Shown here: piece by piece, positions 55,301 through 64,000 of the stretch | Position numbering within the stretch: the stretch's first letter is position 1 | Layout of the letters: every line of letters starts with the position of its first letter | NCBI RefSeq assembly: GCF_007859865.1 | Contig: NZ_SJPI01000003.1 | Coordinates: 62,001 to 126,000, forward strand | Origin: Rubripirellula amarantea | Lineage (GTDB): Bacteria > Planctomycetota > Planctomycetia > Pirellulales > Pirellulaceae | DNA length: 64,000 bases | Reading direction: 5' to 3' | Program-made: the position numbers and the translations under genes | The notes under the pieces: model-generated | Database searches by the model: none | Told to the model about the DNA's origin: nothing | The model's input: only the letters and a program-made list of their open reading frames with translations

Positions 55301-57841
55301 CCACAAGACAGCTTCGACTTGAACGCCGATAATGTTCTCACCGAGATCCTGCCAATCGACGCGCGGGGTGGGCAACGTGTCACTACCGGTTTGGATATGG
55401 GCGCGGTCGAATTGCCACCCGCTCCCGCGGTCAACTGGGATGCAATATCCGACATAGTTTTCGGCATTCAGCTTGACGCAACTCAGCTCAACGCGACCTC
55501 ACCCATTGCGGGAACGTTCAACTACACTCCTGCCGCTGGAACGATACTAGACGCGGGCGCAGGCCAAACGTTGACTGCAGTCTTTGTTCCAAGCAATCCG
55601 CTCGCCTTCCGATCGGTAACCATCACCAACACGATCAATGTCGACAAAGCGGATCCCGTGATCACGTGGGACGCCCCCGACCCGATCAACTTTGGAACGG
55701 AACTAAGTGATACGCAACTTGACGCAACCTCGCCTGTACCGGGCACGTTCGTCTACACGCCAGCATCAGGCACTGTCCTACCGGTGGGCAACCAAACACT
55801 GAACGTGACGTTCACCCCAGACGATTCTGACAACTACAACGAGGCCGTCGCTTCGGCAACCTTGGTCGTTAACTCGTCTGATGTAAATGTGACATGGACT
55901 GATCCCGAGGACATTGTCTTTGGTACCGCGTTGTCAGCCACGCAGCTTAACGCAGCAGCGGATGTAGCCGGCACATTCACATACACTCCAGCGCTAGGCA
56001 CAGTTCTTGATGCTGGCGATGCGCAGACGTTAACCGTCGTGTTTACTCCCGAAGACACCACGCTGGCCGAAGTTACCGTTTCGGTCGCGATCAATGTCGC
56101 CAAAGCGGACCCGGTTCTAACGTGGAACCCTCCTGGCTCGATTACGGTCGGCACCGAGCTTAGTTCTAGCCAGCTTAACGCGACTGCGAATGTTGCAGGA
56201 ACCTTTGCCTATACCCCAGATCTGGGCACGACACTCGACGTCGGGGACGACCAAGTCCTTAGCGTCGTCTTCACTCCGACCGATTCGGTCAACTACAACG
56301 AAGTGTCGACGTCGGTAACCATTGATGTCGTTGACTCGGCCGTTTTCGACTTCGGCGATGCACCTTCGCCCTATCCCGTGCTTCTTGCCGATAACGGCGC
56401 AAGACACACGATCGGATCTTTGCGGCTAGGCCCCTCGGTTGATTCAGAGACCGAAGGTTCGGTGTCTGACCAGGCAGATGGCGACGGCGCCGACGAAGAT
56501 GGCGTGGTTTTGATTAGCTCCATCCTTCGCGACGATAACGACACCTTCGAATCGAGCTTCTACGTCGAGGCTTCTGAAGCCGGACAACTTGATGCTTGGT
56601 TAGACCTTAACGGTGACGGCGATTGGGATGACGCTGGCGAGAAAATTGCCGATTCAGTCGCTCTTACTGCGGGTGGAAATGTGATCACGATGATCGTTCC
56701 GACTACTGCTGTGGCTGGTGAGACTTTTGCCCGGTTCCGGGTGAGCTCGACGGGCGGACTAACACCTACCGGCGAAGCTGCGGATGGTGAAGTCGAGGAT
56801 TACGTTATCGCTATTCTTGAAGGTGATGGAAGCAATGATGTCGTTGTGGACATTCCAACGGGGAACATTGATATTACCGCTGACGCTGGCGGACTTGTCA
56901 TTGAAGGCCTTGGCGGTCAACGATTATTCGCCGGCCCGACCTCAGGATTCGCATCCGTTACCGTGAATGCCAACGACGAAGACAATCAATTCCAGATTCT
57001 TGGACAAGAACCGATTGGTGCGTTGACCATCAATGGTGGCGATGGAATTGACTCAGTGGAATTAGCGGCAACCGAATTAGATTTGACCGCCGATTCCATC
57101 TCACTAAACAGTATCGCGTCGATTGCAATGACTGCCGATACCGTCCAAACGGTGACCATTGACGTCAACGCGGTAGCGTCAATGACCGACGCGGATCAAA
57201 TAGTGCGAGTGTCCGGTGGATCCCTGGATCGCCTGGTCTTCACCGATGGCGACGATTGGACAGTCGGCGATCCGTTGGTGGACAACGGCATTTTCACGAT
57301 CGTGATCACTCACGACACCACCGGTGAAACGGTTCACACGAACATGGGTAGCCAGTGGCAAAACCCACTCAGGCCTTCCGATGTCAATCGAAATGGATCG
57401 GTCACTGCTGGCGATGCTTTGTTGATCATCAATGAATTGGGTCGTCGCACCTATTCGGATCGCGATACTCAACAACTGGAAGATGCAGCAACGACCGAAA
57501 CGTTCCCTGGTTTCTACTACGACCAAAACGGTGATGGCAACGCGACCGCGTTGGATGCTTTGCGTGTCATTAACGAGGTTGCTCGAATTAACAACAGTGG
57601 TGGTGGTAGCGAAGAAGGTGAGTGGTCACTTTTAGTTGACGAATTGCTTCGTCAAGTCTCTGAAACATCGCCAACATCGGATGATTCGCCGGTGGAATCG
57701 TTAGAAGTTTCGAAGATCGCTTCCTTTGAGAGCACTGAAAGCGAATCGTCCCCGTCGAGTCGAGACACTTCATCAACAGCCGAACGAGCAGCTAGCACCA
57801 ACGATGCGAGCTTGATGGAACTGCTTTCGAGTGAGCTTTGA
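52394..57841 (+). CDS. giant modular surface protein (Pmp-like, MBG, GEVED, dockerin)
   Basis: 1815 aa. The N-terminus is basic and Ser-rich and ends in RRRLFTQLLEDRRVLAA (~46-62), the planctomycete extracellular-protein signal. Two CSLREA-type blocks start at ~72 (CTLRDAIESAN) and ~650 (LSLREVLSL), each followed by parallel-beta-helix repeats with GGAI and SGN motifs as in chlamydial Pmp proteins. Four MBG-like repeats lie at ~1012-1312 (TWDAPDPINFGTEL), a GEVED domain at ~1316-1475 (FDFGDAP, LDLNGDGDWDD, VEDYVI), and a type I dockerin at ~1660-1735 (DVNRNGSVTAGDALLIIN; DQNGDGNATALDALRVIN). A Ser-rich tail of ~75 residues follows. Probably exported to the surface or matrix; dockerin partners are not identified. 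Confidence 0.93.
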   Translation: MADSSIFVRLTAGLRDIRSHRNRSEGGSIQRKLSSKKKNAPARRNRRRLFTQLLEDRRVLAAYTVITGGDAGTGSCTVSECTLRDAIESANASPGADTISFDAAVPATISLTAAGGGELAITESVSITGRGAESLTINAATTAVNRFRVFSIGTGDIDVTIEGVSITGGNLDFDNGGAILNSSDGTLTIRNSVLSGNQAGSGGAIYSEYDGSVDIIDSELTGNSAFDQSGGAIKIVGGDLTVTNSNISNNDAYGNGGAIYSPGIAAVTITGSTIDNNEVTGYGYHGGAIYSGEGAVTITGSTLSGNTSFGDGGALYSIDGEVSLTNVTMNDNTTSYNGGAIFNDRGPITIADSTLNNNQSQYGDGGGISSISGDITVMRSTISNNNSVNDGGGISNVRGNMLVRDSLISGNTSGADGGGIATVAGELTVVNSTIANNSGNVRGGGIQTDTAILRMVNSTVTGNSANVAGGGVGTLIGLLAEDEDSQIFIHNSIIAENISVTAPDLNSPRDPVGNLEVLNSLIGNGTDSTLTPTTSPDANGNLVGTAIAPIDPQLEALAANGGATLTRAPMSSSPAIDGGDNALALDYGPDGLPGGGDDIPLTADGRGGLFSRFASNSGGGMIVDMGAVEVQPKPTFTVDTLDDVVNGNFSPGDLSLREVLSLTDASAGFDTILISSSLTGTITLDPALGSLVIGDSVSIIGPGANQLTIATADGDSLRLIDIASSAGDVTISGVTLSGGDAGSGNGGAIRSATDGLLLLKYVELAGNGAADGGALYVSDGSLSLAATTFADNTATGDGGAVAVSGLTSAMTVVNTTIANNSAGGNGGGIHLPSGSLTIASSTISGNNATGDGGGLWTDPTQPATLSISNSIVAANTAASGADFVAPSNPNTNLTVLSSLIGSNDATSLTESTVSGGVPEADSDNNFVGGIEGAIIIPFLSPLGDNGGSLRTIAPLSNSLALDSGNAALLPQDSFDLNADNVLTEILPIDARGGQRVTTGLDMGAVELPPAPAVNWDAISDIVFGIQLDATQLNATSPIAGTFNYTPAAGTILDAGAGQTLTAVFVPSNPLAFRSVTITNTINVDKADPVITWDAPDPINFGTELSDTQLDATSPVPGTFVYTPASGTVLPVGNQTLNVTFTPDDSDNYNEAVASATLVVNSSDVNVTWTDPEDIVFGTALSATQLNAAADVAGTFTYTPALGTVLDAGDAQTLTVVFTPEDTTLAEVTVSVAINVAKADPVLTWNPPGSITVGTELSSSQLNATANVAGTFAYTPDLGTTLDVGDDQVLSVVFTPTDSVNYNEVSTSVTIDVVDSAVFDFGDAPSPYPVLLADNGARHTIGSLRLGPSVDSETEGSVSDQADGDGADEDGVVLISSILRDDNDTFESSFYVEASEAGQLDAWLDLNGDGDWDDAGEKIADSVALTAGGNVITMIVPTTAVAGETFARFRVSSTGGLTPTGEAADGEVEDYVIAILEGDGSNDVVVDIPTGNIDITADAGGLVIEGLGGQRLFAGPTSGFASVTVNANDEDNQFQILGQEPIGALTINGGDGIDSVELAATELDLTADSISLNSIASIAMTADTVQTVTIDVNAVASMTDADQIVRVSGGSLDRLVFTDGDDWTVGDPLVDNGIFTIVITHDTTGETVHTNMGSQWQNPLRPSDVNRNGSVTAGDALLIINELGRRTYSDRDTQQLEDAATTETFPGFYYDQNGDGNATALDALRVINEVARINNSGGGSEEGEWSLLVDELLRQVSETSPTSDDSPVESLEVSKIASFESTESESSPSSRDTSSTAERAASTNDASLMELLSSEL

Positions 57842-57880
57842 TCCCAGACGTTGACCCTTATCCACAAGTCATCAACACCA

Positions 57881-57912
57881 ACGAGCGGGTTTTCACACCC
57901 GCTCGTTTTTTT
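57881..57912 (+). terminator. intrinsic terminator after the giant protein gene
   Basis: ACGAGCGGGT, loop TTTCAC, ACCCGCTCGT, then a run of seven T (57906-57912). A perfect 10-bp GC-rich stem. Confidence 0.96.
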
Positions 57913-58126
57913 GTGCCATTGAAGCGGCATAGCCTCGCGGCATGGTGAATCGTGCTGCGGTTTTTCGGTCATGGGCCCTACATAGTGCCATCTCACCGGC
58001 ATATCAGACCGCGTCTGGCAATTTGCCATCGATGCCGCTCGATCCGTATCTGCTTAGAAACAGCGTAAAAGCAGTACCGCTGCATCCCGAGACGACAGAA
58101 ATCGTCTCGTTGGGTAAGATTCTTCT

Positions 58127-59209
58127 ATGATCAATGCACAACCATCTCGCCATCGCGATAACCTCGATGTTTGCATCGTGGGAGCGGGTCCGATTGGGAT
58201 CGAACTCGCTGTCGCCCTTAAGCAGCAGGGCATTTCTTGTCAGATCATCGAAGCCGGTCCGATCGGCCAAACGATGAGTTGGTGGGCACCGGAGACACGG
58301 TGGTTTAGCAGCAATGAGCGGATTGCCATTGCCGGCGTTCCGCTTGTCACGCCCGACCAATCGAAGGCCACTCGTGAGCAGTATCTGGCTTACCTTCGCA
58401 GTGTGGTGATGCAGTTCGATGTTCAAGTTCGGAGCTTCGAAACGGTAGTCTCGATCGAACGTCAGGCGGCAAACGCTTTTGTTGTTTCGAGTCAGCCTCA
58501 GAACGGCGATGTTATGCATCAAACACAGTGCCAACATGTGGTCCTTGCAATTGGCGGCACGGATTTCCCTCGCCGCTTGGCAATTCCGGGAGAAACGCTG
58601 CCTCATGTTGATGGCTACCTCCGTGAACCCCACCGGTACTTTGGTCGCAAGGTACTTGTCGTCGGGGGACGCAACAGTGCCGCAGAAGCGGCTTTGCGGT
58701 TACACCACGCAGGTGCGGATGTTGCAATCAGCTATCGCGGTGACGAACTACCTTACGAGAGCATCAAATATTGGCTATCGCCCGAAATAAGGGGTCTGAT
58801 CCAATCGGGTCGTATCGTCAGTCACTTCGCTACCGTGCCTATTGCGATCACGCCTCAAACCGTCACACTCAAAAATGTTCACGACGATTCGCTATGCGAC
58901 GTCGATGCTGATGATGTGCTGATGTTGATTGGCTATGAACAGAGCAAGACACTGCTGAACAACGCTGGTGTGCAGCTTGCCGAGTCCACTGAACGACCAG
59001 TGTTTAATGAAGAAACCATGGAAACGAACGTGCCGGGAATTTTCATTGCTGGCACCGCGGTCGCTGGCACACAAACGAGCAAGTACAAGACGTTCTTGGA
59101 AAACTGCCACGTGCACGTCGACAGGATCGTCAGCCATCTATCGGGCCGTGCCGCTCTCCAGACGCGGCGTGTTTACGAATCCGAGATCACTGTGAACCCG
59201 GAAAGCTAA
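58127..59209 (+). CDS. YpdA-like FAD/NAD(P)-dependent oxidoreductase
   Basis: 360 aa. FAD motif VCIVGAGPIGIELAVALKQQG near residue 15, NAD(P) motif VLVVGGRNSAAEAALRLHHAG near 180, and a late GIFIAGTAVAG. It lacks the redox-active CxxC of thioredoxin reductase, as YpdA proteins do. In Firmicutes YpdA reduces bacillithiol disulfide; planctomycetes are not known to make bacillithiol, so the substrate here is open. The last 23 bases overlap the 3' end of the convergent M48 peptidase gene. Confidence 0.82.
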   Translation: MINAQPSRHRDNLDVCIVGAGPIGIELAVALKQQGISCQIIEAGPIGQTMSWWAPETRWFSSNERIAIAGVPLVTPDQSKATREQYLAYLRSVVMQFDVQVRSFETVVSIERQAANAFVVSSQPQNGDVMHQTQCQHVVLAIGGTDFPRRLAIPGETLPHVDGYLREPHRYFGRKVLVVGGRNSAAEAALRLHHAGADVAISYRGDELPYESIKYWLSPEIRGLIQSGRIVSHFATVPIAITPQTVTLKNVHDDSLCDVDADDVLMLIGYEQSKTLLNNAGVQLAESTERPVFNEETMETNVPGIFIAGTAVAGTQTSKYKTFLENCHVHVDRIVSHLSGRAALQTRRVYESEITVNPES

Positions 59210-60479
59210 CCAGCGTCGGAGAATGACTGATCGCCGTGTCGCCTGATCGAGCTTGCGAGAACTTTCGCATGAAGTCGACTCGATCGGACACACCGGGGTG
59301 CAACCATGTTGCCTTTCGCCCTGCCGGCTGATCGAATGTTACGCGATAAAGAGCGGCTGAAAGCGCATCACAAGCCTCGTCGTAATCTGCGGGCAACTGC
59401 GGAAACTCGGGTGCTAACTTCGCAGCTAAACGACACGCCGTAACGTCCGCATCGTGTTCGGTGCGATAGGAAATCCAACGTAACAAAACAAGCGTCAGCA
59501 AAACTCCCACCGCGCTGCCGGCAATCATCGCCCACGAATAGTCACCCAACACCTTGGTCACCAACGTTCCTACGCCCCACGCAGGCAGGATGCCGAGCAT
59601 ACGCAGTGGCACATGACGGCGTTTGAGGTGTGCAGCCTCGTGAAGGACCACCATTGCGATCTGAGGAGTGGGCAATTCATCAAGCAATCGATCCGAAAGA
59701 AACAAGGTTCGAAATGGCGGAATGAATCCCGCAATCATCGCGTTAAACGCAGAACCGCCCGTGTCCCAGCGAACCGCTCGCGTTCGACGAGCGCCCGATT
59801 GCTTCATCAATTCATTGATCCAATCAGCATCGTTGTTCGCCATAGGAACTGTCTTGAACAAATGCCGAATCAGCCAGGGTAAGACAAGCGGCACGAAAAG
59901 CGCGATCCCAACGAGCGTCAAAACCGACGACGCCGTTGCACTGATGGGCAGCGAGTTCAACGCATCCGACATCGCAAGTAAAATTAAAACCGGGACGACC
60001 AACCAAGCCATTCCCGAGCGGAACGAGCGCCAGAGTGTGCGTGCATAGTTGGAAATCGTAGCATCGGTGTACTGCAATCTGACTCCATACAAGTGCTCGG
60101 AACTCCAAGTTCCCACGGTAATGGCCACGGCGGGGGTCAGCAGGACAAGCGACTGCAGGAACATCGAGTCCTGAACAATTGGGATGACATCAAGGCCACG
60201 CGCTAGCCCAAACCCGGCTAGGCATAAGACCGACACGCCCAAGCCCAACCAACGAAAGATGTCTAACTGCTTTTCAACGATCTGAGCACCATCAAGCGGC
60301 TCCACCTCACCTCGCTTCACGTAGTTGGACACCATCCGCGATGCAATGTGAGTCAGCAAAATCCATCCGGCGACCATGCTTAGCGACGACAGAACCGCGT
60401 TGCTTAAGTCGACTTCACGCGGTGGTACTGATCCGCACGCCAAAGCCGAAATCACCAGCAAGAAATAGTAGAGATGCAA
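59187..60479 (-). CDS. M48-family membrane metallopeptidase
   Basis: 430 aa with several membrane segments (~3-20, ~35-55, ~80-100, ~105-125, ~150-175, ~190-215 and ~305-330). The zinc motif is VVLHEAAHLKRRH (HExxH) near residue 280, and a third ligand is likely in EHDADVTACRLA near 345. This is the Ste24/HtpX-like topology with the site on the cytoplasmic face. An alternative BlaR1-like role is not supported because no sensor domain is seen. Convergent overlap with the YpdA-like gene. Start: the first Met gives a hydrophobic N-terminus. Confidence 0.85.
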   Translation of the reverse strand: MHLYYFLLVISALACGSVPPREVDLSNAVLSSLSMVAGWILLTHIASRMVSNYVKRGEVEPLDGAQIVEKQLDIFRWLGLGVSVLCLAGFGLARGLDVIPIVQDSMFLQSLVLLTPAVAITVGTWSSEHLYGVRLQYTDATISNYARTLWRSFRSGMAWLVVPVLILLAMSDALNSLPISATASSVLTLVGIALFVPLVLPWLIRHLFKTVPMANNDADWINELMKQSGARRTRAVRWDTGGSAFNAMIAGFIPPFRTLFLSDRLLDELPTPQIAMVVLHEAAHLKRRHVPLRMLGILPAWGVGTLVTKVLGDYSWAMIAGSAVGVLLTLVLLRWISYRTEHDADVTACRLAAKLAPEFPQLPADYDEACDALSAALYRVTFDQPAGRKATWLHPGVSDRVDFMRKFSQARSGDTAISHSPTLVSFPGSQ

Positions 60480-60727
60480 AACACTGGACCTAGTGAAAAA
60501 AACACGAAGCTGGCGCTACAACGCGCGTCGCTGCGAGGGGCCGACCGAGTTTCCGCAGTTTAGCACACGTGAAAAGTGAAGCTGGATCCAGACGCCCAAA
60601 CGCCGAACGATAGGCCAAGCAGGTTCGGCCTTTGATGGTTGTACCGATTCCCCGCTCGATCGAGTCGCGTAGACTGGACGCAACCCAGTACCGCATTTGA
60701 TTCGAATCTCGACAAACTTGGACCTTC

Positions 60728-61561
60728 ATGAGCAATTTCCCCGCTGAATCACCGTTCCCACCCACGCGAGATTTCGAAAACGACCTGCCCAAGACGGGCA
60801 ATAACGGAAGATGCTTGCTGTATGGGTGTGCGGGAATCTTTCTAGGTGGGGTCTTCCTGATCTTATGTGGCGGCTTTGGAGCGTACTATTTCTTCAACCA
60901 GCAACTCGAGAAGTTCACTGACACCACGCCAATCGACTTGCCCGAGGTGGAGTACACCGATGATCAGGTTGCAGAACTCGAAGAACGAATCGCCAACTTT
61001 CAAGAAATGGTCCAGCCGCTTGATGCAAATCCATCCGACGATCTAGAACAAGAAGCTGCGCTTCCTGAAACTGCCATCACCGAGTTGCCGGACGCTGCCC
61101 AACCAGCCATGCCAAGGGAACTGGTGCTAACGGACGACGATCTCAACGCCTTAATCGCGAAAGACGAACGAACTCGCGGGCACCTGTATTTGACTATCGA
61201 GGACGGAACGATCTCGGGTGAGGTCAGCGCGCCGCTGGAAGGAATCCTTCCCGGAGGGAAAGGCCGCTATTTCAACGGTTCAGGGACGTTCGACGTTCGC
61301 CTTGATAATGGCAACCTGATCGTCACACTCGAAAATGCCGAGGTCAAAGGGGAACCGCTTCCCTCGCAGTTCATTACCGAGCTTCGCAAAACAAACTTAG
61401 CGCGTGATTTTAATTCAGATCCGCAAGGCTCGCAGTTCATCGAGCAGTTTGAAAAGATTGATATCGAGGGCGACAAGATCATCATCACCCTGAAGGAACC
61501 CGAGTCACCATCCGAAGTGACAAGCGACGAGCCCATCGTGGCTGGTGCTGACCAGCCATAG
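60728..61561 (+). CDS. membrane-anchored hypothetical protein
   Basis: 277 aa. A ~30-residue Pro/Asn-rich cytoplasmic N-terminus, a transmembrane segment at ~33-58 (CAGIFLGGVFLILCGGFGAYYFF), an acidic helical linker (~70-130), and a beta-rich C-terminal domain at ~135-260 with strands such as RGHLYLTIEDGTISGEV and DGNLIVTLENAEV-like text (here NLIVTLENAEVKG). No catalytic motif is visible. Divergent from the M48 peptidase (~250 bp) and convergent on the sigma factor gene. I do not recognise the family. Confidence 0.72.
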   Translation: MSNFPAESPFPPTRDFENDLPKTGNNGRCLLYGCAGIFLGGVFLILCGGFGAYYFFNQQLEKFTDTTPIDLPEVEYTDDQVAELEERIANFQEMVQPLDANPSDDLEQEAALPETAITELPDAAQPAMPRELVLTDDDLNALIAKDERTRGHLYLTIEDGTISGEVSAPLEGILPGGKGRYFNGSGTFDVRLDNGNLIVTLENAEVKGEPLPSQFITELRKTNLARDFNSDPQGSQFIEQFEKIDIEGDKIIITLKEPESPSEVTSDEPIVAGADQP

Positions 61562-61732
61562 ACTTTCTGGACACGTTAAGACGCGGCCACTTTTGGGCCA
61601 CGTTTGGTCGTCGTTGGCGGGCACGCTTTGCGACTGTTACGTACTAACCAGTGATGCGTACCGTTTCAACAATGCGTACCGCCCAACGATACGCATCGTT
61701 TACCTGTCCGGCATCTTGTACCGGATTCGCGA

Positions 61733-63433
61733 TTAGGCTGCTGTCTTAAGGAACGACGATAGTCGGTCGGCTCGCGAAGGACTTTGCAACTTAGCAACAG
61801 CTTTAGCCTCGATCTGGCGAACACGTTCGCGAGTCACTTTGAAGATCCGGCCACATTCTTCGAGTGTGTAACTGTAGCCGTCCACCAAGCCGTAACGCAA
61901 ACGGATGATTTCGCGTTCGCGGAAAGTGAGTGTCTTTAGCAACTCGTCGATCTTGCCACGCAAGATTCCGCTAGCGGCGTTCTTCACTGGGTTGTGGCTA
62001 TCGCTATCTTCGATGAATTCACCAAAACTGCTGTCTTCACCTTCGCCCACCGGACGATCGAGGCTGACGGGGTGCCGCCCGATGTCCATCACGCGGCGGA
62101 CCTCTTCAATTGGCACTTCGGTGTCCAATGCGATTTCTTCGTAAGTGGGCTCACGTCGCAAATCTTGCATCAAACGCTTTTGCGACTGACGCAACTTGCT
62201 GAGCACATCGATCATATGAACAGGGATACGAATCGTGCGGGCTTGGTCAGCGATTGCGCGGGTGATCGCTTGACGAATCCACCATGTTGCGTAGGTGCTG
62301 AACTTGAACCCACGTCGATATTCGTACTTGTCGACGGCACGCATCAGACCGGTGTTGCCTTCTTGGATCAAATCTAAGAATGACAATCCGCGGTTACGAT
62401 ACTTCTTGGCAATCGAAACGACCAAACGAAGATTGCCGCTGCTGAGTTCGCGCTTCGTTGCTTCGTACTCATCAAAGTAACGACGGGCAGCGGTCATGCG
62501 GTTGTGCAGACTGGTTGGGCTCTCTTGAGTGACCAACATCAACTCGCGAAGTTCTTGACGAAGATCGGCTGCTTCGTCGCGACTTATTGCATCAGTGCCA
62601 AGATCGGCAAGACGAGCGCGAATGAAATTCATTCGCTTTGAGATGCCTTCGAGTTGACCTAATAGCGGAGTCACGCGGCGGCTTCGCAGGGAGAGTTCTT
62701 CGACCAACTGAAGCGTTTTGCGACGCGAACGAATGAAGCGCCGGCGAACTTCTGCTTTCAATCGTGGCGACGTGCTCTTGCGGACCATGACCTCAAAATC
62801 GGATTTGTTTTGAGCGATTAGGTTTTCGAGAGTCTTGAGGTTGTGAGGCATACGAGCACTGATCTGCTCTTTCGTCAAACGCTCGGTCAACGAGACTTTG
62901 ATCGTGCGGTCAAAAGGAAGTTCACCTTCATGAACTCGCTTCAAAACAGCAACCGTCGCTCGCATCGCGTAGTCGGATTCAAGCAGCGTACGACGGAAAC
63001 GCCGGCGGGTGATTTCAATCTTCTTGGCGAGCGAAATTTCTTCTTCGCGAGTCAACAAGGGAATCTCGGCCATTTGGCTCAGATACATCCGGATCGGATC
63101 GTCGCTTGCTTTGGGCAATTCCGAAGCCGAGATCAAGATCGCGTCGTCGTCATCATCGTCGGCCACATCTTCGCGAGGCTCAGGCGTTCGCATCGGTGCC
63201 GACCGCATTTCCACGACGTTTGGTTCGGGTGCCCGAATAGCTTTGGCAGCGGGCTTTGCGACGGCTTCCGTCAGTTCGATTCCGTGGTGCTCAATTGCGA
63301 GCAACAGGTTGTCAAGCTTCTCTGGATTGACGTCCTCGTCGGGAAGATAGGCGTTGACTTCAGCGTAAGTCAGCGAGCCAGTTTCGAGTCCGCGTGCAAT
63401 CAGCGACGACAGTTCTTGATCCTTCAATTTCAT
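61733..63433 (-). CDS. rpoD: primary RNA polymerase sigma factor (RpoD/SigA)
   Basis: 566 aa. Region 1.1 is replaced by a short acidic N-terminus ([13 protein letters not shown] at ~89-100). Region 1.2 starts [16 protein letters not shown], and region 2 is nearly canonical: [27 protein letters not shown], read in parts, and [18 protein letters not shown]. Region 3 has [14 protein letters not shown], and region 4.2 [27 protein letters not shown] binds -35 elements. A long non-conserved helical spacer lies at ~170-325. The gene sits after the possible dnaG end, as in the macromolecular-synthesis operon. Confidence 0.96.
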   Translation of the reverse strand: MKLKDQELSSLIARGLETGSLTYAEVNAYLPDEDVNPEKLDNLLLAIEHHGIELTEAVAKPAAKAIRAPEPNVVEMRSAPMRTPEPREDVADDDDDDAILISASELPKASDDPIRMYLSQMAEIPLLTREEEISLAKKIEITRRRFRRTLLESDYAMRATVAVLKRVHEGELPFDRTIKVSLTERLTKEQISARMPHNLKTLENLIAQNKSDFEVMVRKSTSPRLKAEVRRRFIRSRRKTLQLVEELSLRSRRVTPLLGQLEGISKRMNFIRARLADLGTDAISRDEAADLRQELRELMLVTQESPTSLHNRMTAARRYFDEYEATKRELSSGNLRLVVSIAKKYRNRGLSFLDLIQEGNTGLMRAVDKYEYRRGFKFSTYATWWIRQAITRAIADQARTIRIPVHMIDVLSKLRQSQKRLMQDLRREPTYEEIALDTEVPIEEVRRVMDIGRHPVSLDRPVGEGEDSSFGEFIEDSDSHNPVKNAASGILRGKIDELLKTLTFREREIIRLRYGLVDGYSYTLEECGRIFKVTRERVRQIEAKAVAKLQSPSRADRLSSFLKTAA

Positions 63434-63484
63434 TTCAAAACCTCATGTTTTGCGTTTCGTCGTAATGTGTTCGTCATCACGACG

Positions 63485-63499
63485 CTGTCATCATGACAG
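63485..63499. repeat. palindrome ~50 bp upstream of rpoD
   Basis: CTGTCAT-C-ATGACAG, 7-bp arms, one centre base. It could be an operator for a repressor or activator of rpoD. Confidence 0.45.
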
Positions 63500-63616
63500 T
63501 GGGGTCGGTGATAGTTTCTTAAGCGATTAAGAGTTTCCCAAGAGCGCCACAGTTTCCTGCGTGGGTCGGCTCATGGGGATGTGATCGTTTCGGGCACAAG
63601 CTCCTAAAGTGTTGAA

Positions 63617-63642
63617 ACTTGAAAGCGGGAAGAGTTTCAAGT
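63617..63642. repeat. inverted repeat between rpoD and the upstream gene
   Basis: ACTTGAAA, 10 bases, TTTCAAGT. An exact 8-bp arm pair ~180 bp upstream of rpoD. It lacks a T-tract. Confidence 0.4.
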
Positions 63643-63789
63643 CGCGAGATTGAAATTGTGTGACGGTTTTCTATTTTTGCCTACGGCAGTTTTTGAATTT
63701 TATGGCAAGTGAGATCCAGAAGATTGTTTTCCGGCTCGCAAATGCCGTATTTTCCAGTCTCAAACGCATTTCATTTTTTTGTCAGATCT

Positions 63790-64000
63790 CTATTTCGGAC
63801 GGTTTTGCTGGCGCAGTGCTTCTTCATCAAACAGCTTTCGCAACAACGCATCTTCTTCACTCTCGCCCAACATTCCATGAACGACACTTGCGATCTCGCG
63901 TGACTTTTCTCGTTCGCTATATCGAGTCAAGATATCAGCGTATCGTTGCTCCGGTGTATCGACTCGTTGTCCAGATCTTTCATCCACACGTGTTAGGAGA
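63790..64000 (-). CDS. C-terminal end of an upstream gene, possibly DNA primase DnaG
   Basis: The frame is open from the window edge to the stop at 63790 (70 codons visible; a GTG at 63987 is an alternative start). The residues are a charged helical end (PEQRYADILTRYSERE, ESEEDALLRKLFDEEALRQQ). Its position just upstream of rpoD, as in dnaG-rpoD operons, and the helical C-terminal look suggest the DnaG tail, but no diagnostic motif is in the window. Confidence 0.35.
   Translation of the reverse strand, partial: LLTRVDERSGQRVDTPEQRYADILTRYSEREKSREIASVVHGMLGESEEDALLRKLFDEEALRQQNRPK

Larger units (their letters stand above)
63434..63789. other. intergenic region upstream of rpoD
   Basis: 356 bp that hold two inverted repeats listed separately. 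The frame at 63709-63903 (plus) has no support. I cannot identify a clear promoter by eye. Confidence 0.5.

Noticed and set aside
61653-61697. Inverted repeat GATGCGTA/TACGCATC between the membrane protein gene and rpoD
   Set aside because: Long loop with no T-tract; the motif also recurs as a direct repeat, so a terminator call is too weak.
62843-63496. 217-codon plus-strand frame opposite rpoD
   Set aside because: Antisense to the sigma factor gene; no features.
1-64000. CRISPR array, prophage, insertion sequence or rRNA operon
   Set aside because: No regularly spaced repeats, no transposase or integrase frame and no rRNA-like segment were seen on either strand.

Overview
The window looks like a chromosomal segment of a planctomycete of the family Pirellulaceae (Rhodopirellula-like). 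The evidence is a 1815-residue surface protein with the planctomycete-type N-terminal export motif (LLEDRRVLAA), dockerin and GEVED modules; Tat-exported Gfo/Idh/MocA proteins; a minimal MoxR/DUF58/VWA operon; a desaturase plus aldehyde dehydrogenase pair typical of planctomycete C30 carotenoid synthesis; moderate GC; and frequent GTG/TTG starts with weak Shine-Dalgarno sites. It is mostly core genome. I see no insertion sequence, prophage, CRISPR array, rRNA or intact tRNA.

Layout. 1-4.7 kb: tail of a gamma-glutamylcyclotransferase-like gene, then a minus-strand run (small membrane protein, aroA, a doubtful small ORF, an LRR membrane protein) and a lipoprotein. 4.7-9.5 kb: chaperones dnaK and clpB, with a strong terminator between them. 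9.9-16.5 kb: pheA facing a minus-strand isoprenoid/NADP run xseB-ispA-dxs-nadK-trhO. 16.7-23.1 kb: a coiled-coil protein and a five-gene MoxR-DUF58-membrane-VWA-VWA (Bat-like) operon joined mostly by 4-base overlaps. 23.1-30.4 kb: Gfo/Idh oxidoreductase, a divergent pair of secreted cyclophilin and rsmD, then aldehyde dehydrogenase and carotenoid desaturase behind a promoter and terminator that look like an attenuated leader or a small RNA.

30.9-42.1 kb: PP2C phosphatase, acs, speA, a small conserved protein, and a tightly packed operon of an orphan MoxR ATPase, a class I methyltransferase, LarE and a Ser/Thr kinase, converging on a DUF2513 gene. 42.1-49.1 kb: a hairpin-rich intergenic region, lepA, a Gly/Tyr-rich secreted protein, a rhomboid protease with an N-terminal DUF2007-like domain, a Dabb protein, a Gly/Met-rich secreted protein and an ankyrin protein. 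49.3-52.1 kb: two coupled GTPases. 52.4-57.8 kb: the giant surface protein. 58.1-64 kb: a YpdA-like flavoprotein, an M48 peptidase, a membrane protein, the primary sigma factor, and the tail of what may be dnaG.

Recurring non-coding themes are four unrelated short tandem repeats (13-23 bp units, 3-4 copies), each just 3' of a gene, and several clear intrinsic terminators. No single unmistakably new system stands out. The best candidates for follow-up are the attenuator-like element upstream of the carotenoid genes, the moxR-methyltransferase-larE-kinase operon, the GTPase pair, and the 3'-flanking tandem repeats.
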